12,230 nucleotides of DNA, from contig DAOVIO010000124.1 in assembly GCA_030673645.1 (NCBI GenBank), forward strand, positions 1-12,230, read 5' to 3'. Source of the stretch: JAGLSB01 sp023135955. GTDB lineage: Bacteria > Bacteroidota > Bacteroidia > Bacteroidales > GCA-2748055. The position numbers and the translations under genes are program-made. The notes under the pieces were generated by a model. That model was not told the origin of the DNA. It ran no database searches and worked only from the letters and a program-made list of their open reading frames with translations. Shown here piece after piece: positions 8,003 through 12,230 of this stretch (its first letter is position 1; each line of letters starts with the position of its first letter).

Positions 8003-9535
8003 ATGAAAAGACTAGCTATCATATCAACAATATTCATCCTGTTTACAGCTTGTGAAAAGTTTTTAGAGGAAGATATCAAAAACAAATATGTATTGGAAGC
8101 CTGGTATCAAACTGAGAGCCAGGCCGAAGCATCATTAACCGGTGTTTACGGCCTTTTAAGGGATATTTATGGAAGTCCGAATGCGGTCGATTTTGTATGG
8201 GGTACAATGGGTACCGATATCTGCTATTCCGTTCAGGCCGAAATGGCCTATTTTGTTAATTACGACTTTGATGCTACAAACAACACAATTTATAATACCT
8301 ACAAGAAAAATTATAGAGTCATTAATCAGGCTAATTCTGTTATTGATCGTACTAGTGCAATGAAGGTTGATGAACAGATTACAGAAGGAGCAAAAAAGAG
8401 AATAATTGGTGAAGCAAAGTTTTTACGAGCTTTATGCTACTGGAACCTTGTGAGGATTTATGGTGATGTACCTTTAAAACTAGATGAAACTTCTTCAGCA
8501 GAGGGCCTTGAAATTCCTAAAACTGCCGCTACCATTATCTACGATTCTATAGTTGCTGATTTAATGAAAGCAGAAGAACTTATGCCTTATAATACTGTAA
8601 ACGGAAGGGCTAATAAGTATGCTGCAACAACATTGCTTGGTAAAGTATATCTCCAAATGACCGGTCCTCCTGTAAGTAACAATTCGTATTATGTCAATGC
8701 TATTGAAAAGCTAAAAATTGTAATTGATAGCTGTAAATTTGAATTATTATCTAGTTACGCTGACATATTTAATCTGGAAAATGAAGGACATAAAGAGGCG
8801 ATTTTTAGTTGCGCTTATGCCTTAAATGAAATAGGTAGCAACCAGGGTAATCAGCTTGTCAGATTCTTTGGAGTAGCAGGTTCCTATACAAATGGCGGAT
8901 GTCATCCTCATTATAAAGTGTTCATCGATGAGTTTGTGCCTTTGTTTGATACAGCTGATACAAGGTTTGAACAAAATGTAAATACTGTGGAAGTCCTTAA
9001 TAACCAAGGCGTAACTATTCCGTTAGAGAACACAATAATATCTGAAGGGACTGTTTTAGCATGGAACGTGAAGAAATGGAGTAAACCTCTTGGGGTTGAA
9101 CCAACTTTTGCAGAAACTGAATCTCCTTACGACTGGATTGTACTTCGTTATGCAGATGTGCTGTTAATGTATGCTGAAGCATTAAATGGATTCTATGGAG
9201 CTCCCAATCCTGAAGCATATGATGCTATCAACCAAGTACGGTTGAGGGCTGGGTTACAAGAACTAGAATCAGGACTGAGCAGTGAAGATTTTCTTAATGC
9301 TGTGCTTAATGAACGTGTGCTTGAGTTATGCTACGAATCTTCCAGAAAGGATGATCTATTTAGGAATGGCAAGCTTGATGAAGTAGTAAGAAATATCCCC
9401 TCAGATGGTTACTATCAGGATATTAAAGTTACTTGTGCTACTCATTATGATTCCAAGCGGGGTCCTTACTGGCCTTTGCCTCAATCGGCTATTGACATAA
9501 ATCATGCACTGGAACAAAACCCGGATTATGAATGA
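8003..9535 (+). CDS. SusD/RagB-family outer membrane glycan-binding lipoprotein
   Basis: The 510-residue product starts with a lipoprotein signal whose lipobox is FTAC (Cys17). It is followed by the acidic stretch EKFLEED, which fits export to the cell surface. The N-terminal SusD-like part has the helical TPR-like motifs AEASLTGVYGLLRDIYG (41-57) and AKFLRALCYWNLVRIYGDVP (138-157). The C-terminal RagB/SusD part has RYADVLLMYAEALN (382-395), AINQVRLRAGL (408-418) and NERVLELCYESSRKDDLFR (436-454), and ends in the family signature PLPQSAIDINHALEQNPDY. It would bind the glycan at the cell surface and act as the lid on the SusC barrel. The 25-bp gap to susC, with no terminator, indicates co-transcription. 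Glycan specificity cannot be told from the sequence. Confidence 0.96.
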   Translation: MKRLAIISTIFILFTACEKFLEEDIKNKYVLEAWYQTESQAEASLTGVYGLLRDIYGSPNAVDFVWGTMGTDICYSVQAEMAYFVNYDFDATNNTIYNTYKKNYRVINQANSVIDRTSAMKVDEQITEGAKKRIIGEAKFLRALCYWNLVRIYGDVPLKLDETSSAEGLEIPKTAATIIYDSIVADLMKAEELMPYNTVNGRANKYAATTLLGKVYLQMTGPPVSNNSYYVNAIEKLKIVIDSCKFELLSSYADIFNLENEGHKEAIFSCAYALNEIGSNQGNQLVRFFGVAGSYTNGGCHPHYKVFIDEFVPLFDTADTRFEQNVNTVEVLNNQGVTIPLENTIISEGTVLAWNVKKWSKPLGVEPTFAETESPYDWIVLRYADVLLMYAEALNGFYGAPNPEAYDAINQVRLRAGLQELESGLSSEDFLNAVLNERVLELCYESSRKDDLFRNGKLDEVVRNIPSDGYYQDIKVTCATHYDSKRGPYWPLPQSAIDINHALEQNPDYE

Positions 9536-9598
9536 ATTAGCAACCTTCAACAACCTCAATTAATATGAATTGGAATCACAATAAACAACTAAGTGTCT

Positions 9599-9638
9599 AT
9601 GTACTAGAAAATTGAACAAATGTGTTTTTCTGGTACAT
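9599..9638 (+). repeat. 13-bp inverted repeat (hairpin) after susD
   Basis: Bases 9599-9611 pair with 9626-9638 over 13 base pairs, including one U-G wobble (9605 with 9632), around a 14-base loop. No T-tract follows directly, so it is not a standard intrinsic terminator. It may stabilise the susCD mRNA 3' end, act as an operator or weakly terminate. Confidence 0.5.
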
Positions 9639-9641
9639 TAG
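9612..9641 (+). promoter_or_regulatory. Possible promoter for the T9SS-secreted protein gene
   Basis: TTG at 9612-9614 is followed after 19 bases by TACATTAG (9634-9641), matching five of six fixed bases of the Bacteroidota -7 element TAnnTTTG at a usual spacing. It would give a leader of about 135 bases before the ATG at 9783. The hairpin right arm overlaps the -7 element. Confidence 0.35.
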
Positions 9642-9782
9642 TGAAAATCCAGGTGTTTTTTTTAAAACAATTGAATCAGGAGTGATACTATATTCTAATG
9701 CATTGCAATATTATTGTATAATCTAGTTGTAATCAAACTATTATGATGCAGATACTAATTATTAATATAAAACTATAAGAAA

Positions 9783-11888
9783 ATGAAAAATTTTTATCTT
9801 TTTATTTCTACTATTGTTTTGTGCTTGTTGACTGCTCCCAACCTCTATTCTGTTGCAGATCCCGACACTATAGAGGCATCAGATGATGCACATACCTATA
9901 GTAGTAATTTAACAAAAAATACGGGATCTTGGGGTAATCTTGCTGTAAAAAATTCGGGTTCCGAGATTAGATACATTTATGTTAAATTCGACCTTAGAGG
10001 ATTAACAAACGTTGCGGAAACAGTAATTTATTCATTTACTTCCAAAGTAAGTGACTCTACTCAAAACAATACACTCGGTTTACATATGGTAAACTCTACT
10101 GACTGGAGTGAAAGTACACTTAACTGGGAAAATCAACCTGATTTTACAGTGGACCCTTTCACAACGGTTGATGTTCTCACGAAAAGTTATTTTTCAGAGT
10201 ATCAGGTGGATTTGACACAAACAGTAAAAAACCTACTCTTTTCAGGAGATTCGATACTATCATTTGCTCTAAAAGCAAAGACGAGCAGTTATATACTATT
10301 CGATGTAAGAGCTTCTGAAAATAGCAATGCAGATGAACATCCAAGACTGTTTTTTACATATAAAGATGTTTCTGCCAATCAGGAAATAACTCTTTCGGCA
10401 GAATCCCTTGATTTTGATGAACTTGTATTAGGGGACAGCGCAAAATCCTCACTGACTATTTATAATGAGGGGAGTCTGGATTTGGTCATAGATTCAATAG
10501 TCCTCGACGGTAACAATGATTATAAAATATCAAGTATTATTAATTTAACAGTTAAGCCTCTAAAGTTAATTGAGCTGGAAGTGAATTTGAAACCAACTAC
10601 TGAAGGTGAAAAAGATGCCACAATAACCATTTACTCCGATGATCCTGTAAATGCTACAATTGAAGTTCCTTTGATAGGTAAATGTATCGACCCAAGGCCT
10701 ATCATCAGCTCTTCTCATGAAAATATTGACTTTGGCATGGTAGTCGTTGGAGAAACTGAAATCAAGAATTTGATCATTACTAATACGGGTTCACTAGATC
10801 TGACAATCGATTCAGTAATATTTAGTGGGAACAATTCCGTATTTTTCTACGATGATATTGCCAGTGACTCTACCTTAAAACCTGATGGTTCTTTAACAAT
10901 GGAACTGCATTTCTCACCGGTTGAGACAGGAGAAATTGAAGCTGAGTTAATATTTCTTTCCAATGATTCTAATACGGATTCATTGGCTGTGAACCTCACT
11001 GGTATTGGGATGCCGAGTAAAGTTGAATCAGATACAGTTTTATACTGCACCGATGACACATACACCTATTCGGGAGAACCAGATACACCCGTTGGTTCAA
11101 AAGATTTTATGTATGTTAAGTTCGCTGGTTCCACATCGACTTACCACCGTATAGCTTTTATTAAATTCGATTTGAATAGTTTAACTGATCTGCCCATGTC
11201 TGCAATACTTGAAATCTCAACAAATGAGACGGCAGGGGCACCTCTGACAGATTCAACAAAATCAGGAGTTTTCCAGATCTCAGACGATACCTGGATGGAA
11301 TCCACATTAACATGGAATACTCAGCCTATGATGGGCACCGTGATTGATAGTTTTTATATTTCAGCAACCGGAGATCAAGAGGTTTATAATTATGATAGGC
11401 TTGACATCACGAAAGAAGTGTATAGTGAATTTCTGGGAGATAAAATAATTAGTTTAGCTTTAGATGGACTTGAATTAAGCCCAATTGGAACCCCACGAGT
11501 TGCTTCAAGCGAATACGCAGATTATACTCTTCATCCTAAGATCATCTTTTCTTATACTGAGGATCTTTCCTACCTTACTAATCCTGCACGTGAAGCTGAA
11601 ACTGGAATATTTGAAAGACAATATGTTTTGCCGAGTAATATTAAATTATATCCTAATCCGGCCAGAGTTAATGATTATATTAATGTTGAGTTATCACCCG
11701 ATCTAGATAAAAACTTTATGGTTCATGTATACAATTCAACAGGTCGTTTGATTTCTCAAATGCGATTCGATAACCTGAATGGTGAGACAGTGCAACTTGA
11801 TACTAACCAATGGGTACCCGGAATGTATGTTATAAATGTACAAACTGAAAATGTTATTTTCAGTAACAAAATTCTTATTACAAGGTAG
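9783..11888 (+). CDS. T9SS-secreted protein with DNRLRE, ASH-like, ASH-like, DNRLRE domains; probable surface glycan-binding protein
   Basis: The 701-residue protein has a signal peptide (about 1-25) and five recognisable parts. A DNRLRE (CBM96-like) domain at about 28-195 carries IYVKFDLRGL, WSESTLNWENQP and HPRLFFTY. Two tandem choice-of-anchor-D/ASH-like immunoglobulin folds at about 203-300 and 307-408 share LDFDELVLGD/IDFGMVVVGE and GSLDLVIDS/GSLDLTIDS. A second DNRLRE domain at about 417-592 carries AFIKFDLNSL, WMESTLTWNTQP and HPKIIFSY. A type A T9SS sorting domain at about 617-701 has IKLYPNPA, VYNSTGRLI, GMYVINV and Lys696 near the end. The tail predicts export by T9SS and surface attachment or release. 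No catalytic motif was recognised. DNRLRE/CBM96 domains are known from polysaccharide-degrading enzymes, including alginate lyases, so carbohydrate binding is likely but inferred. It sits where SusE/F-like binding proteins often occur, 247 bp after susD. A cell-surface adhesin role is an alternative. Confidence 0.85.
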   Translation: MKNFYLFISTIVLCLLTAPNLYSVADPDTIEASDDAHTYSSNLTKNTGSWGNLAVKNSGSEIRYIYVKFDLRGLTNVAETVIYSFTSKVSDSTQNNTLGLHMVNSTDWSESTLNWENQPDFTVDPFTTVDVLTKSYFSEYQVDLTQTVKNLLFSGDSILSFALKAKTSSYILFDVRASENSNADEHPRLFFTYKDVSANQEITLSAESLDFDELVLGDSAKSSLTIYNEGSLDLVIDSIVLDGNNDYKISSIINLTVKPLKLIELEVNLKPTTEGEKDATITIYSDDPVNATIEVPLIGKCIDPRPIISSSHENIDFGMVVVGETEIKNLIITNTGSLDLTIDSVIFSGNNSVFFYDDIASDSTLKPDGSLTMELHFSPVETGEIEAELIFLSNDSNTDSLAVNLTGIGMPSKVESDTVLYCTDDTYTYSGEPDTPVGSKDFMYVKFAGSTSTYHRIAFIKFDLNSLTDLPMSAILEISTNETAGAPLTDSTKSGVFQISDDTWMESTLTWNTQPMMGTVIDSFYISATGDQEVYNYDRLDITKEVYSEFLGDKIISLALDGLELSPIGTPRVASSEYADYTLHPKIIFSYTEDLSYLTNPAREAETGIFERQYVLPSNIKLYPNPARVNDYINVELSPDLDKNFMVHVYNSTGRLISQMRFDNLNGETVQLDTNQWVPGMYVINVQTENVIFSNKILITR

Positions 11889-11896
11889 GATGATAA

Positions 11897-11934
11897 AAAA
11901 TAAAGCAGAGGGAAATTTCCCTCTGCTTTATTTT
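11897..11934. terminator. Strong palindromic rho-independent terminator
   Basis: A perfect inverted repeat with 19-base arms (11897-11915 and 11916-11934) is centred in GGAAATTTCC. It has a GC-rich middle (GCAGAGGG/CCCTCTGC), and the arms carry an A-run on the left and TTTATTTT on the right. It starts 9 bases after the stop codon at 11886-11888. The symmetry lets it work in both directions. Confidence 0.93.
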
Positions 11935-12127
11935 AACTACATTTTATTTTTCCTTTTATTCCATTGTCAGATGATTCTTGCACAATAAATGCCTGATAAT
12001 CACCTTAATAATTGAACTAATTTATAAGAAATGAGTATTAATTTTAGTATATTATCTGCTAAAAAAATTCCATGGTTAATTATTGGTAGTCATTAATTCT
12101 ACTTTACGAAGTTAAAAAAATCTACTA
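11935..12127. other. AT-rich non-coding stretch
   Basis: Between the terminator and the promoter element at 12128 no coding sequence, RNA gene or repeat could be supported. It is the upstream region of whatever gene lies to the right. Confidence 0.5.
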
Positions 12128-12135
12128 TACTTTTG
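12128..12135 (+). promoter_or_regulatory. Bacteroidota -7 promoter element TACTTTTG
   Basis: TACTTTTG matches TAnnTTTG at all six fixed bases. No good TTG lies 17-20 bases upstream; TTTA at 12103-12106 is the nearest weak candidate, 21 bases away. The ATG at 12151 follows 15 bases after the element, implying a very short leader. Confidence 0.4.
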
Positions 12136-12150
12136 TATATCAACAATATA

Positions 12151-12230
12151 ATGCTACTTTTAGGGAAAGAATCATACAGTAATCATCTCCCGATTGAATT
12201 AAGGCAATGGCTAAATTTCAATTGGTTAAA
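12151..12230 (+). CDS. Possible 5' end of an unidentified gene (cut by window edge)
   Basis: From the ATG at 12151 the frame stays open for 26 codons to the window end, encoding a product beginning MLLLGKESYSNHLPIELRQW. The upstream in-frame stop is at 12094-12096. A consensus -7 element lies just upstream and a strong terminator separates it from the previous gene, which supports a new transcription unit. The fragment is too short to recognise a family. Confidence 0.35.
   Translation, partial: MLLLGKESYSNHLPIELRQWLNFNWL

Larger units (their letters stand above)
9536..9782 (+). promoter_or_regulatory. Intergenic leader between susD and the T9SS-secreted protein gene
   Basis: This 247-base stretch has no convincing coding sequence. 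It holds a 13-bp inverted repeat (9599-9638) overlapping a possible promoter (9612-9641), then a T-rich run at 9655-9663 and AT-rich sequence up to the next start codon. It could separate the susCD transcript from the next gene or modulate read-through. Confidence 0.4.

Noticed and set aside
3327..9619. Shared 12-mer AAAATTGAACAA at 3327-3338 and 9608-9619 as a common operator
   Set aside because: Its core ATTGAACAA also occurs inside the GH88 coding sequence at 3669-3677 and 3873-3881, so in this AT-rich DNA the sharing can be chance.
1..12230. CRISPR array, tRNA/rRNA genes, insertion sequence or phage traits
   Set aside because: No regularly spaced repeats, RNA gene signatures, transposase motifs or terminal inverted repeats were seen.

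Overview
The window looks like a piece of chromosome from a Bacteroidota bacterium. It is AT-rich, starts are preceded by A-rich stretches rather than clear Shine-Dalgarno sites, and it carries a SusC/SusD pair, Bacteroidota-type lipoprotein signals and a protein with a type IX secretion (T9SS) C-terminal sorting domain. T9SS cargo argues against Bacteroides itself and favours an environmental or marine lineage, but this is inference. The core of the window is part of a polysaccharide utilization locus (PUL) for an acidic, uronate-containing glycan.

Layout: (1) 1-3127, minus strand: the N-terminal 1042 codons of a hybrid two-component-type sensor (signal peptide, about 13 propeller repeats, Y_Y_Y domain, membrane helix, histidine kinase core). 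It leaves the window after the G2 box of the ATPase domain. (2) 3128-3530: a divergent regulatory intergenic region with two sets of direct repeats. (3) 3531-9535, plus strand: a compact run of three genes: a GH88 unsaturated glucuronyl hydrolase lipoprotein, a SusC-type TonB-dependent transporter and a SusD-type glycan-binding lipoprotein (gaps of 67 and 25 bp). (4) 9536-9782: a leader region with a 13-bp hairpin overlapping a possible Bacteroidota promoter. (5) 9783-11888: a secreted protein with the symmetric architecture DNRLRE, ASH-like, ASH-like, DNRLRE, T9SS tail, closed by a strong palindromic terminator. (6) 11935-12230: non-coding sequence, then a consensus -7 promoter element and the possible start of another gene.

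Proposed joint function: the sensor detects an oligosaccharide in the periplasm and activates the divergent operon. SusD with SusC captures and imports oligosaccharides. The GH88 protein would remove the unsaturated uronate left at the non-reducing end by a polysaccharide lyase. The T9SS-exported protein, in the place where SusE/SusF-like proteins often lie, would act as an extra surface binding protein. No lyase is visible, so the PUL probably continues outside the window.

The two most notable points are that the GH88 protein lacks the first of the two conserved catalytic-site aspartates of its family (HD replaced by RG at residues 125-126), and that the putative surface glycan-binding protein uses T9SS and paired DNRLRE/CBM96-like domains.
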